A stretch of 64,000 nt of DNA from Polychytrium aggregatum (lineage: Eukaryota; Chytridiomycota; Chytridiomycetes; Polychytriales). The notes under the pieces are model-generated. The model saw only the letters and a program-made list of their open reading frames with translations. It was not told the DNA's origin and ran no database searches. A program made the translations under genes and the position numbers. The stretch covers positions 86,515 to 150,514 of the forward strand of contig NW_026516315.1 of the NCBI RefSeq assembly GCF_025602895.1, written 5' to 3'. Within the stretch, counting starts at the first letter, position 1, and every line of letters starts with the position of its first letter. Shown here one piece after another: positions 45,201 through 57,800 of this stretch.

Positions 45201-48200
45201 CTGTCGCTGCGAACATGAGCCAGGATGCCGGCCAGGGCGGGCTGGCGGTGCTGCTGCCCAGGGCCCTGGCTCCCCGTCGCTGCATCGCTCCCGCACAGAT
45301 GCAGGCACGGATGGGGTGTGGCGCACGCTGGTCCGAGATGCATTCTGCTGGTGCAGGCGGGCAGGCGTCTCGGTCGTGCCGATGCCTTTGCTCCCCTTGA
45401 TCCATCCCGCTGATCCTGTCTCCTCCATCGCCTCGCTCAACGGTGCAACTCGGCGACAACACTCTGGATGACTCGATGGCTCCGCTCGCCAACCACCGTC
45501 GCTGCAACACCGTGCCGGTGCATCGGCCATCCAACCCTGTCCTGATCCCGGACCCGCACATCTGACCATCGGCACCCGCACCAGGCTGGGACTCGTCGTT
45601 CCTGCTCGATGGATTCGACTCGCTCTACGAGGACATGTGCATATACGTCCACCTCGCCCACATCAGTGGCAGGCTCTCGTCCTTGATGGTGTCCCCGGTG
45701 CTGACGAGCCACCAGCGGCAGATGGGTGCCGCCGAGGTCATTGTCGGTCTGCGCCAGTGGTGGAGCAGTCTCTCGCCCGAGCACCAGCAATCGCCCAAAG
45801 GTGCCCTCGGCCTCCATCACCACCTGCACTCGTATTTTCACTCCCTCAACATCATTGCCCAGCGCCTCGCCTCGACGGCCCTCGCGGGTCGCTCCCACGG
45901 CCAGCCATTGCACAGGACCAACAGCGACACAACACCGCTCAACTCACACCCAAAGCAGACCAACGCCGATCCAGGGCTCCTGGTTCATCCACATCCACAT
46001 CCACATCCACGACATCATAGCGGCCGTGGAGAAGCAGCAAAGGGTGGCATGTTCGAGAGCAGAAGCAGCCCTCTGCCCCAGACGGTGTCGGGATCGAGCC
46101 CGGTCGCTGGCGAGCCCGACACATGCAAAGCACCGGCATCACTCCACAACAGACCCACTGCGACCGCCATCATCCATTCGTCGGTAGCAGATCGTCGCTC
46201 TCTTGAACTCGATGCTGGCGATCTCTTGGAGAACCGTCTTGCGACCCCAACAAGCGCCTCGTCGGAAGAGCGTGCCGAGTCCGTGGAAACGCATGCGAAC
46301 TCGGCAAGCCGATCCTCGGTCGATGCCATCGGCGACCAGACCACGGGAAGCAGCACTCTCTCGTCGAATGAGACGCATCCAAGCACTCGGGCAAGTGTCT
46401 CCGTCAACCACACAAGCGCCCTCGAGAGCGCAAAGTACATTCTCTCCTGCGTCGGCATCGGATCGGCATCCGCCTCGTCCGGGTTGGGTCTGTTTGACTC
46501 TGATCGCACACTCCAGGAGAACATGCCTTCCGGCCCATCCTCCCTGCTCCTCCCGGGCATGTCCTACTTTGTCATGACCGCCGCTACGGTGTACTTGGAC
46601 ACACTGGGCCACTCGTCCGACAGGAATCTGGCCCTCTCGGTTCTGGACTGCATCCTCGATTATCTCGATCAGGCACACCACCGTGGCGAGACATATGCTC
46701 GCCTGATCAGAGCGACCATTGAGAATGCACATCGGTCTCCATGCCCGCCGACAAATGGCGGAGATGCAGGTGCAAGTGTCAGTCCTGGCACAAGAACGCC
46801 GCTATGGCCTGGCGGGCTCGCGATGACGTCGGCCGACGAGCCTGGCATCGGCGCTGCCTCTTCCGCTCATGCTCGCCCCACTCTGTCGCCAACAGCATCT
46901 CGACCACGGCCCGCTGCACATATCCTGGACATTGCTGCTTCTGTTGCCGCTGAATTGCCTCCATCTGGATGCCACGATGCCGCCGGTCTGCAAATGCCGC
47001 TTACAGGATCGGCCGTCGGCGTGTCTGATGCACATCCTCGCGGCCATCTGGATGAGTTCGTCTGGCTTCTCCCTGGTCATTCCACTCTACCCACGATCGG
47101 TGCTGTTCTTTCGGCACCAGACAGCAACCAGCATGTGTCGCCGCTGGGAGAGACACTGGTGCTTGGTCGGCCGTCGAGGCTCCCTGCTCATGGAGTCTCA
47201 TCACCAGGGACGACACCACTATTCTCGACGACAATGGCTGCTCGCCACGGAGACATCTCGATGAACCCATTATCGATCCCGGCGCCGACTCTTGGACAAT
47301 ATCCCACTGCTGCTGGACCATTTCCGACAGCTTCTCATTCGCACTCTGCCCATGACTCGCTTGCCTGGCCGGCATCGTCGCTGATGGCTCCGACTGTAGC
47401 GCCCGACCCTGTGGCTGTCGAGTCGATCACTCGCCACTCCCGACTCCATCCCCATCCCTATCGCCGCCGCTCGCATCCCATTCACTCCATCGAGGGCCAA
47501 ACACCATTGCAGCATACTCAGCATACCCAGCATCACTCGCAGCATATTCAGCACCACTCGCATCCCGCCCAGCATCAGCTGCATCCGTATCAGCCGCAGC
47601 CTCGTCAGTCCATCCACGACCCTGGTATCAACAGCAACAGCCTTCTCAACGCCGGATCTGTCTGTGCTGGCGATCAAACCAACGGATTCTTCTTCAAGGC
47701 AGCCCATTCGTTTGATCAAATGCACCACTGGCTTTCTGGCTCGTTTCCAAGCGATCCGCCGGGGTTTGGTCATGATCTCTCCGAGGCATATCCACCAAAT
47801 CACCTGGCCCTGTTCCAGCATCTCAGCAACACCACCAGAGCCACAGGTTCCAGTCGGCTCTCGGCAGCTATCGATACTACTGCAGCCAGGCTCGCTGGCC
47901 ATGGAGGCTTTCTGGTGCCGCCTCTTGCCTCCGATCATGTGTCCAAGCCTGGTATCTCCAGCATATCGTCATCGACTCCAGCGCGAGTGTTGACACCATT
48001 GATCCCAATGGGTGTATCAACGCCGTCGAATGCCAACCCACTCGCTGCACAAGCACCACATCATCTCAAATCGTCACCAATTCTGTCCAATGCGACCACA
48101 GGCACCAACCAAGTCGGTCCGAGCAGGAACTGGAACAAGATGCCAGGTGCTGTCCGCCTGAGCAACTACAGCAGCTCCCACATCGGCGCTGAATCGGTTC

Positions 48201-48832
48201 CCGGAAGCACTTTTGCTGGAGATGCATCCAGCATGGAGGTCGACGAAGTACTCGGCGGTGGCGACGACCGGATCCATATCGACCCAAGAAGCACCCCTGA
48301 TTCATCGAGACACTCTCTGTCGACGATCCCTGGTGCTCCAGCAGCCAAGACGGCCGTGGCAGCTGGTATGGGAAGTACCATGGATGCGACGGACGATATC
48401 GGCTCTCGTCAGGACAGCACTCAACAACCAAGTCTCAAAGACGCTGCCAACGTCGACACCAACCTGGTCGGCCAGATGCCAGCCATCAATCTGCCGCAAG
48501 GACTGCAGACTCCAGTTTCCTCTGGGCTCGTTGATCGTATCCCGGACAAAGTGAACGGACATGGAGCCGACAGCGCCGTCGTCCCAGCCAGCCATGACAG
48601 CACCATTCTGATGCAGACTAACAGAGAGACTGGTCCGAGTAATAAACCCACCGGTCTCTGCTACTCTGAGCACCCGAGCGTCTTTGACGTGGCCGCTGCC
48701 GGGTCAGCAGTCGACCTGGGCTCGCTGATGAGCATGGCCATGGCGGACTGGGATCCGAGTGTCGTCGATGACACCGACATGCCGTCCGGCTGGAGCACCA
48801 TCAAGACCACCCTTCCCGACGACCGGCTTTGA
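42282..48832 (+). CDS. Zn2Cys6 fungal transcription factor with MHR-like middle region and His-rich tail
   Basis: Multi-exon; firm exons are 42282..42342, 42479..42553, the end at 44588, 44669..45001 and a long last exon from about 45590 to 48832. The two first exons join to a perfect binuclear cluster: C19-x2-C22-x6-C29-x5-C35-x2-C38-x6-C45, followed (exon at 42767) by the basic linker PPRKRGPQK. Such clusters bind CGG-type half-sites in DNA. Downstream, GLAWNMAQDLGLHL and YRRMTLLALILFDRL resemble the fungal-specific TF middle homology region. The last exon encodes about 1,000 aa of low-complexity sequence with His/Gln runs (47510-47620) and an acidic end. The reading frame between 42800 and 44320 is unclear (see findings). 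It is a regulator of unknown target; the domain call is solid, the full model is not. Confidence 0.75.
43201..43242. repeat. AGCATC hexanucleotide repeat within the regulator gene
   Basis: Five AGCATC units plus diverged GGCATC and GACATC units. It may be intronic, since the surrounding frame is uncertain. Confidence 0.8.
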
Positions 48833-51800
48833 CTCGCGCCAGACAGGCCGGCACAGACTCGCTCGATGTGCATCTTCAAGTAGGTATGTTCCTGATCCTG
48901 GTCCTGATCTTGATTCCGAATCTTCCAGAGGTACCAGCAGCACGGACCATCCGAGCAGACACTGTGAACGCGAGACATCCAAGCAGAACCCTGGTCGATG
49001 CTGCCAGATATCGGCGCATTGGCCCGATGCAGGGTGGAGGATAGAGCCAAGCCGTCCCTCGACTGCCATATCTCGATCCTGGCTTGTGGAAGCCGGGGTG
49101 CTGGTGCTTGACGATGGCATCTGGGCATGTTGACAATCGTCGCCATCCATCTCACCCGCATCGCCGGTGATCCTGCCATTCGCTTTCCCAGTCTCATCCA
49201 CATCCAGCCCCAACAACAACCACAAGACGGAGCTATTCGTTTCCGATCAAGCGTCAGTATGCATCCTTGCAATCTGCAATCCAAACAGATCGACCATGCC
49301 TCTCAATCCTCGACTGAACTGAACCATCCTGGCCAGCAAGTCCACATCTGTCTCTCACCCGCATTCCCACTCCTTCACCTTCACAAACCCTGTGGCTCAC
49401 CGAGGGCTGCTCTTCCGTGGCCATCACATCTGCCTCTTTGAACCATCGTGGCTTGGATCCCATCCGGTAGTACTCCCAGGCGAGGCCGAATGCTGGGACG
49501 CAGTGACGCACTCGCTGTCAGTTGCCCATCGACACTCTCATGCCGGCCACCGCCACTACTGCCGCCTCAATCTGCACCAGCATCCCATCTGCATCACTTA
49601 CATTCACCTTTGCTTGTGGAAGCAGCCCGTGTGTGCGACAGTCTAGATCTAGAGAGACATACCTCGTTCGATGTCTGGAGGAAGCTGCGGTTGAACCCAC
49701 GATGGCCGACCGGGAACCCCTCCTCCCTTTCCCGCCTTCCAACACGAGCAAGCATATGAATTACATTACCCGTATGTCTCCGAAGCCTTCCGAGCCATCT
49801 GGACTGTTCGTAGCCCTGTCTGGCTTGCAGTGTGGTGCTGAGGGTGGGCTCGAAGGGGCGGTGCTTCTCTCGGGCCATGAAGGACAGGATACCACCGGCG
49901 ACGGCAGACTCGCCAGAAGCCAATCAAGATGATTCAGGATTACAGCGAGGACCACAGCGAGCATCTTTCGAGCACAGAGGATACGCATAGCAAGTTGATC
50001 GTTGGTGAGAAGCAGACGATGCCTCGGACCAGCCAGAGTCGCTGGATCGAACGAGACAGCCAACATCACAGCAACAATGCACAGCAAGGACCGAGCAGGG
50101 ACTGTGGCAAGAGCACGAGCAGGATACGGACATTCTGCTGGTCCTGGCTACAGGTAGCCTGCCTCAGAGAAGGGGGCTGGGGACAGCCAGGGCATCGATC
50201 AGCAGCCAATCTGAGGGAGGGACGAGTCCGGGGAACGGTTGGGCAGATGAGGGGAAAGGACAATGGCGCGGCCATCCAAGGCGCGGATCGGGAGTTGAGA
50301 TGCCTGCGAGCGAGCGAGCAAGCAGCTTGTGTCGACGGCAGCCGGGAATGTCAGGAACTGCCGGGCAGTACTGCAGGCAGCACGCCCGCTCGTCTGCGGC
50401 TCAGGTATGTGTATCTACAGCTGGCGAATGCAGCAGCGTCGACGCTGGGGAGTCAAAGTATGTCGAATCCAAGGCAGTCCCAGCAAACATGGTGTCGGGA
50501 ATGAGTTCCCCGGCTCGCTCTGGCGGTGTCAATCTCACGGAATCAACCTCAACAGCAACGAATCACCATCATGCAGGGGCAGAGGCGGCCGGTGTCTGTA
50601 TCGGGCAACTCACTCACTCACCCCCAGCACAAGTACCGACCAGCACAGGAAGTGCCGTGCATTCATGACCAAGAGCATTCCAGCCAGCTGCCCCAGGAAA
50701 TGGACCATCATGAACCCTGTATCTGCTCGGGACGGAGTCACTTGGATGTCTTGCTCAACAGGTGGCAGCCACAGTGCATTATGACATAGCTGACAGCTGA
50801 CTGGCACAACGGACTGGCACAACTTCATATCGCAGCAGTGCAGAACGACCGGGATACCAATGGCAATGCTCTCACAGACGATGCATTTCTCCAAGGAACT
50901 CTTCTTTCACCATCACCGCAGCCTGCATTCGGTTCGTCATACACAATACTTTTCGCTGGCAATCAGCTTGCCCCTTCTAATTATTGATATTGCAGCCCAA
51001 TCGACAGGAAGCTACCCCGGTTACCGGCTCTCACGTTCTTCGGTTGTCGAAACGATTGTGCAGTATTGCGCCAACCGACTTTGCTATGGGCTTCAATCGA
51101 ATGGTCTTATCTGCGAGATGGATACGGTACAGCGCAGTCCACAGCAAGCAGCCCATTTGTCTCTGAAAGTAGATCGGTGATATCAGTGATCCGTGCAGTG
51201 GCATTAATTCCGTCCAGATCGCCCGTTCTAGTCAATCAATACCACAATCGTGTCCATCACGCGTTGTTAGCGATGCTACCTTCAAGCAGAGGAATGATAT
51301 GCTCGTTCAGGACAGCAACTTGTTGATGGTTTGTGTTAGCCTTTGTGATAGTAGAATCACAGAGCGCCAGTCCCCTTGATATCAAGATCTTTGCCTGCTG
51401 AGATCTCACCATGGTCGGGATGGACATCATACGCTTGCAAGTGCTGATCGTCCAAACCAATCGGAATCAGTGCTCTGTATTGCAGTCAACCGGATCGAAG
51501 CCATGCACCGACAGACGTACCTCTCGAGTCTCAAACTCGACCAGAAGGACTGTCGACCGCAGAGACGAAACCGTATGAGCTCGACCGGACCAGACTCAAT
51601 CCCGCTTCTCGTGACGATGGCAAACATGCAAGAATCGAGCACACCGGCACAGAAGCAGAAGCAGAAGCAGAAGCAGAAGCAGAAGCAGAAGCAGAAGCAG
51701 AAGCATCCCAAGATCTCAAGACCACGTCACTAACCGTGAGTGTATCCTTGTCCGTATTCGTGCTCAAAGTTCTCTCCGGCTTCGATCTGGGGATCGGATG

Positions 51801-51854
51801 ACTGTCTGGTGAGTAGCGGCGACAAGACGACCCAAGGCACATGCTGCATCATCC
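48833..51854. other. Poorly assigned 3-kb region
   Basis: I can support no gene here. Short plus-strand frames around 49390-49650, 49700-49932 and 49929-50504 have coding-like composition but no domain, no shared frame and no clear splice chain. The sequence becomes AT-richer around 50940-51420. A CAGAAG microsatellite lies at 51650-51703. Confidence 0.4.
51650..51703. repeat. (CAGAAG)9 microsatellite
   Basis: Nine perfect CAGAAG units, no interruptions, with no supported gene around it. It creates artificial poly-Lys/Gln (+) and poly-Ala/Ser (-) frames. Confidence 0.92.
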
Positions 51855-52640
51855 TCAACCGACGACCGTGGCTGCCTGCGAGATGTTGCTGATGAAGAGA
51901 CCCACCCTGGTTATTCCGGAAAGCTTCTTTAATCCATAGAGCTCCTGGATCATCCGATCGATAGCAGGCTTGGGAGCATCAGCTCGGATTCTGAACAAAA
52001 CTGCATTCGTCGATGAGCCAGGGCCTGCCGCTTGGACAAGACACACTATCGATGGCGGAGTCTCTGTGTCCAAGGTCAGCAGTGTATCGATCCGGCGAAA
52101 CCAGCTGTGGACTCTGGGCAAAGGGCATACCAATATGCAAGATAGCCATGTCTGGTTGGGGCGGATGCTTGATGGCGGTCCAAGCCGGGCGAATGCCGGT
52201 CTTTTTGGCTGCCGTCCACCAAACCAAACCAGGCGTGAGCTTCTGGACCCTTTCATCCATCACTCGTGCTGGCAATCCACCGTTCCCTCGATATCTGCGC
52301 AACGTTGAGATGCAGTGCGTTGACAATCGAGACCCATATTCCCTGGCTATGGAGCGGTGCGTCCAAGAGCGCTTCCGTCTCGTCCATTTTCAGCCCACCC
52401 AGGTGGCGTATCCCACCCCATCGACTGAAGAATCAGTACACCGCAACCGACGGACATCTCGACCCTTCTTGGAATAGCAACGCCGTCGCCGGACGCCAGA
52501 GTCGACGGATAGAAGTTCCCATTGACACTCGAGATGAATGTGTATTCGGGATCCAGAGTAGCATCTCGCGGAGCTTGGACTGGGCGACCTGTCTCGCGGT
52601 TTCAACAGATCGAGGTTCGCCCATCGGCGGCTCTTCGAAG
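51855..52640 (-). CDS. Possible multi-exon hypothetical gene
   Basis: Three minus-strand blocks look coding and can be chained by phase. The first (about 52417-52590) includes NGNFYPSTLASGDGVAIP and MSVGCGVLILQSMGWDTPPG, and ends at a GTGGGC donor near 52410. The second starts after GCGCAG near 52298 with YRGNGGLPARVMDERVQKL and runs to MPFAQSPQL. The last, after a roughly 41-nt intron, contains VLFRIRADAPKPAIDRMIQE and ends at the stop at 51855. No start codon or domain is identified. It lies just downstream of the membrane-protein gene on the same strand. It may be a real gene, a remnant or chance; I do not recognise a family. Confidence 0.3.
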
Positions 52641-52734
52641 CACTTGGCGAAATATTACCTATGAGGTGGGCTGTCAGCGCAGCAATACTGTGGATGCATC
52701 TATCGACAATCCGATCGGTGGACTTCTGTGAATA

Positions 52735-54167
52735 TCAGACTGAGTAGTTCACGGTCTGGATGATTGCCTTCTTGTGATCCTCTGGTTCGGGAGTGAGATG
52801 CTCTTCTCCTGAAAACTGGGGGAGGATCTGTTTGACCATCATCGGAATGATGCGATACAGCATGAACCACGCAATGATTGCATACGAGGTCAGGAAGAGG
52901 TTGCCAGTGCGAAGGAAAATCATGGACAGATTCGGCAAGAACTTGGTAGTTGCAGCCGCTCCGATCATGACCAGGGTAAAGCCGCTTTCACGAATCAAGC
53001 AAATGGACGGAGAGACGGGCGAGCGGGTGTGTTAGCGAGCGCCATATGTAGAACCGGATGAGGGCCGTGTTCCCATCGAGCAGCTGCAGTCCATTCATGC
53101 CACAACAACGGCTCTGTTTCTCTTGGAGAACTCATGCCATCGCGACTTCCCTCCGCAACTCACCAAATGGCCGTGAGCGAATAGAAGGCAATTCTTGTCT
53201 GCCGGAGCTGAAGGGCAGTATTGGCCCGCGCTAGTGTTTTGACTGCCAGTTCTTTCGAAATGCTTGACTTTTTCGGAGGATTGCTGGGTACCGGGTGTTC
53301 ACTCGCGAGCTGGTGTATGGTTCTCAGCACAATCCAGCAGCTGACGAGCCAGGACACAAGAATAGTTGCAGCGCCGATGGTTTGAGCCACTGTTCGCCAG
53401 ACAGCGAGGTCATCATCAAGCACGAATGCCATGAACGTCACATAGAGTCCAATGTTCAAGCAATACGCAACATAGTCCTGGAATCAAGTGGCGTAAGCAT
53501 TGATGCATTGGCGACAGCGCGGCTTGCTCGATGGATTGCATGGTATAAGCTCGCCGCTCACCAAAGCTGCGGGGTATGTGATCATTGGCTTCATCAGAAG
53601 GATAGATCGATGTGAAAAGTGTACCGACAGCAGTCCATACAGGCCAATGAGAGAGTTGGAGAGCTTCGTCATTATCCGGTAGGCCTCAGTCTGGTTATTT
53701 TGTGCGATGAGCGAAAGTGAGGATGCTGAGAAGTCCACGAGACAGAGTCGATACTGCACGCAGACACTACAGCCTAGCTCTCCGACAAGCCATACCGTGG
53801 CCGAGTCGGCTTCACCGTCTATGATGGTTATCTGAGACGACACCCAAACGATGGTGATGATGTGCACGGCCGGTGTTATCTGCACGCATTCAACAAGCGC
53901 GCTATTCGTTAGCAAATACGATGTTCGACTGATTATTGTACCGTTATTCCTGCTCATGGCCATGAGAACATATGCTGGAAGAGTGAATGAGCCACGAGAT
54001 CCACTTGCCACAACAACGAGGATACAGAAGAAGAAGTTGGTGAAATCACAACGCGGTGGCCATCCGAGCGACTGCAGAAAGACTTGGAGGAAGAAGAGGT
54101 GGAGCACACAAGTGAGGCCCAGGAGGGCGTACTGCCCTCCAGCAGAGGCCGCTGCAGATATGTCCAT
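52735..54167 (-). CDS. Polytopic membrane protein of unknown family
   Basis: Three exons, 368 aa: complement(52735..52984, 53164..53477, 53625..54167); phases close. The start ATG at 54167 gives MDISAAASAGGQYALLGL. I count roughly seven or eight hydrophobic helices, including LGLTCVLHLFFLQVFL, TNFFFCILVVVAS, a pair around IGLYVTFMAFVL and IGAATILVSWLVSCWIVL, FTLVMIGAAATTKFLP and SYAIIAWFMLYRII. A Lys/Ser-rich loop (NPPKKSSISKEL) precedes a segment with KTLARANTALQLRQTR, then the last two helices and a charged C-terminal tail. The layout is reminiscent of a seven-TM receptor, but no class motif is visible. I do not assign a function. Confidence 0.6.
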
Positions 54168-54812
54168 CGAATTTCAGACCGAACAGGCTGGACAAGACTG
54201 AGAATTGTCGTCAAATCGTCTCTCGAGGAAACGATGCAGAGCTTGGTGATTTAGGACAATATCGGTGTGCTCTGATTCCGGGGGCGGCGGCTGGGGGCGA
54301 GTCGGATATTTGGCCATCCCGCATTTTCGACTGAGCTATATCAATTGCGGTCAGCTTGCTATTCCCGATTGTCGATTACCAATTACCAATTGCCGATTGC
54401 CGATTGCCGATTGCCAATCAGACATGCAGCTTGGATCGGGTGGTCCTGGCGAATGAGCGATTGCGCGTCAAGTTCTCCATGAGAACACCCTACCAGCCAC
54501 CTTTTGGATGCGGGCCCTCATGCACCACCCGCAGTATCCATCCATTTTATCAAGATTCAGAAGAGCGCTTGCGGCCGAGTTGTGTGGAATAGCAGCGTCA
54601 ATGCAGTGCGTCATGTGAAGGCGATTACAACGAGATTGTGGAGACCGGAGAGCGATCCGATACACGCCAAGCAGCGCCCGCCCATCCCAGTTTCGCAGCC
54701 ATCTCGCTCCTTGGGATTGATCTCCTCTCGGCCCAACCCGCCAGCCTTACTGTCGTCTCGTCTTGCCGAGCCGCCTGCTCGGACGGATCCAATTCAAGAC
54801 CCACTGCAGCCC
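54168..54812. other. Divergent spacer between the membrane protein and the TMEM94-like gene
   Basis: About 0.65 kb with no gene. It contains a 7-bp direct repeat (54375-54420, TGCCGAT units and variants) and is otherwise unremarkable. Confidence 0.5.
54361..54420. repeat. 7-bp tandem repeat (TTGCCGA type)
   Basis: ATTACCA and ATTGCCG units repeat seven or so times with single-base drift. Confidence 0.75.
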
Positions 54813-57800
54813 ATGCACACGGCAGTCACCGTCGATTCCGATCCGGGCGACATTGGCCTCCAGCCTCTGGCAAGCCATGTCGAAACCTCGTTGTCTGGAT
54901 CGGCAGCATATCCGAGCCATCTGTCGAACGCCTCGGCCTGCATGTAAGTAATTGCACCTCGACCACAGATTTGTGCAAATCGTTGGCTAGGATCACTGCC
55001 GCCAATCGCCGATCCCGTGCTGGTGAACTCGGGAGCATGATGGCGGATCTGTTGCGCCTTTCGATCGCTTTGCGGCTTGCGAACGACCGCTCGCTTATCC
55101 CCTCGGGCTGTTGCCGAACAGGGCCCTGCACAAAATCGCAAACGAGGAACTAAGCAACCACCGTCGCAATCTCGACGGCAAGACCGGTAGGATGCGGCGC
55201 TCTTTGCCTTCCGGCGGCTTTGGCAGCCATCCTCGAGTCACTGCAATTCCGATTATGCTCTGTGTCGACTCGATGATGGAGCTCGGCGACATTTTAACGA
55301 ATCCACATTTTGCTGGCAACCTGAACCCATCCTGGCACGCCATAGACATGAAAGCCTTCCTGCTGTCGCCGGACAAGGCTATCGCTGTCCTGTGCGCACT
55401 GATCCTTGTGGCATTCTACATTTCGGCTTTGCTTCTGAGCAACCCGTACCAAGGACGGGCCAGCTGGGCTCTCTTTGAGGCCGGCATTCTGCTCCTGTTT
55501 CTACTCTGGAACATATGGCTTTTCCGACGAGAGCAGCGCCTGACATCGCATGAGATGACGACCCGGCTCCAGGCCATCGCCGACCAGCTGCAGACTCTGA
55601 CCATCAACGATCGATCGGTGAGCGCATTGGATCCTGCATCGCAATCAGCCGTAGAAACGGCGAGCAGAGTCTTGGTGGCATTTTCTGCAAAGGCAGTCCA
55701 TCATGGCTGCTCGACAGAGCCATTCACGAAGCTGACCGCCTGTTCGGGGAACCCAACTCGTCCACTCACAAACTCATGGCCGTCGCGATGCAAACAACTG
55801 CCCCCGACGACGGATCGCAGAACTACAAGATCCCAACAACCATCCCGACGGTCTCTGTGGCTCGGGTGGTGCGCGACAACCAAATCTTCATTCTGCCCCA
55901 CAACATGCTCTGCGAAGGGGATATTGTCCTCATGGCCTTTGGCGATATCTCTCCCGGCACATTGAAGTACTCTTCGTCCTCAGGAACATACACTCTTCTG
56001 CCTGGCGATATATTCAAGCCAGAGATCTTTGGGGTGCCGTCAGGGCAAATCGACCATAGCGTTTTTGTGGCCATGGCACAGCAAAAAGGCTACCTCGGCT
56101 TCCGGCTCTCGGATACGCCGCTCCGCACGACGATCCGACAGGCGCTGGGACACAGTCGCCCGGCAACCGTGCTCACTGGACAGCTGGTATCGCTCAAGAA
56201 GATACTTGAGCAGAAGGTGCTCTGGATCATTCTCGTGATCTCTTTCATCATCAACATCACGCGGTTCTCGCTCCTGGGACGCGGACCTGGCGGCTACTAC
56301 TACAGTGCAATTGTGGAGTACGTATTTGTATTTCAGGTGTATGCCATCCTTCCGTTTCTGCCCATGTCGATCATGGGACTGGTCTTGATTGCACGGAGCT
56401 TTGGAAACGCCCAGCTCCTGAGCGTTCTCGAAGCCCTGCAGACATCCAAGGTGCAGTTCGAGGACGAGGATGACGTCGATGAGTTTGACGCCGCTCCTCC
56501 TCCCATGAAAGAACTGGATTACGACTGGGGTAAGCCGACGTCTGGAGCACGTCCATCGAAAACATTGGTGGTAACGAGCAATCACTTGCTTGTTGGGTTG
56601 CTTGACACTTACCGGCGCTGACACTTACCGGTGCTGACACCTAGGTCAAATATGGAGGAGATTTGTGGACCAGCTGGTCCGTGTGGATATCTCGTTTCTT
56701 GCCCGTACCACGGGGCTGGTTGAAACACTTGCAAACATAACTGTTATATGCACCATCGACCGAGAGGGCACGATCAGCCAAGTAAGTGTTCGCCCACGAG
56801 TATTGGATAGTTGCTACTGTTGCCGCTGCTAGTGAGCATTTTGGCAGTCAAGCAGCGGCAGTGAGAGGCACGATATTTCGCATGTCTCTCTGCTTCGCCG
56901 AGTTCGCACTGCCTTCTTGGCTCCACATCATCTGCTTTGTTGATGACTCTCCTCATTCGTACCGTTTGGGCAGCTGAGCCAGACGACCAATGTGCTTATT
57001 CGCCATCTTGTGCCTCGCTGTTTTCACCTTCGCTGTGGCTGCTCCCTGGCGCTCTTGGACAGACCTTCCCATCGATCGAGAAGCTGTTTTTCATGGCCGA
57101 TGGAGGAGAAGCCGTCACTCTCAAGATCGCGGAGGATCCGGCGGCCGAGTTCGGCATCAAGTTTGAGGATCGCGATTGGCGAAAGTATTCGAGGTGCGGT
57201 TGTGCTCGCACAGCCCCGATGTTTCGTGTGCACTGGACAGGATACTGACGGCGATGCGCCCATAGCAATCTCAAGGCCATGGGACTCGAATTTCTGCTCA
57301 ACACAGAGTGTACGAACCTCTACGGCAAAACCCGCCTCGATAACCATCGCAAGTCCTCCAATCGTGATGGCAAAGTGCCTCCCGCGAGCCAAAGTACGTG
57401 TGCGATCCAGCTTTCTCGACCGCTGCTGCTGTTCCTGAGGCTGCCGTGAGAACAAAGCGGCAATCGTATTCGTATAGTTTCGCGCCTTCCACCGAATCAC
57501 AAAGAGCGATTGGATAGCTCGCCATGCGCCGTACGGCACGGCTCCTATCTCTGGGTCCTCCGAACGGCCCAGTCTCCAATGTTTGAATGCTAGCTGATTG
57601 AAACATTACTGTGGCGACCAGCCTGCCTGTGTCGACTCGCAAAGGAGATTGGCTTCAAATCAAACGTGAGCGCGCAGTACAGGCTGAAGAAGACAATCAT
57701 GCAGCAGTGCCCCTTCCAGGCCCATCTCAAACTCGACAACCTCTACCACTACGACATCCCTGTAACGACCACCCGTTTTTATGAGGTCGAGTCCAACAGT

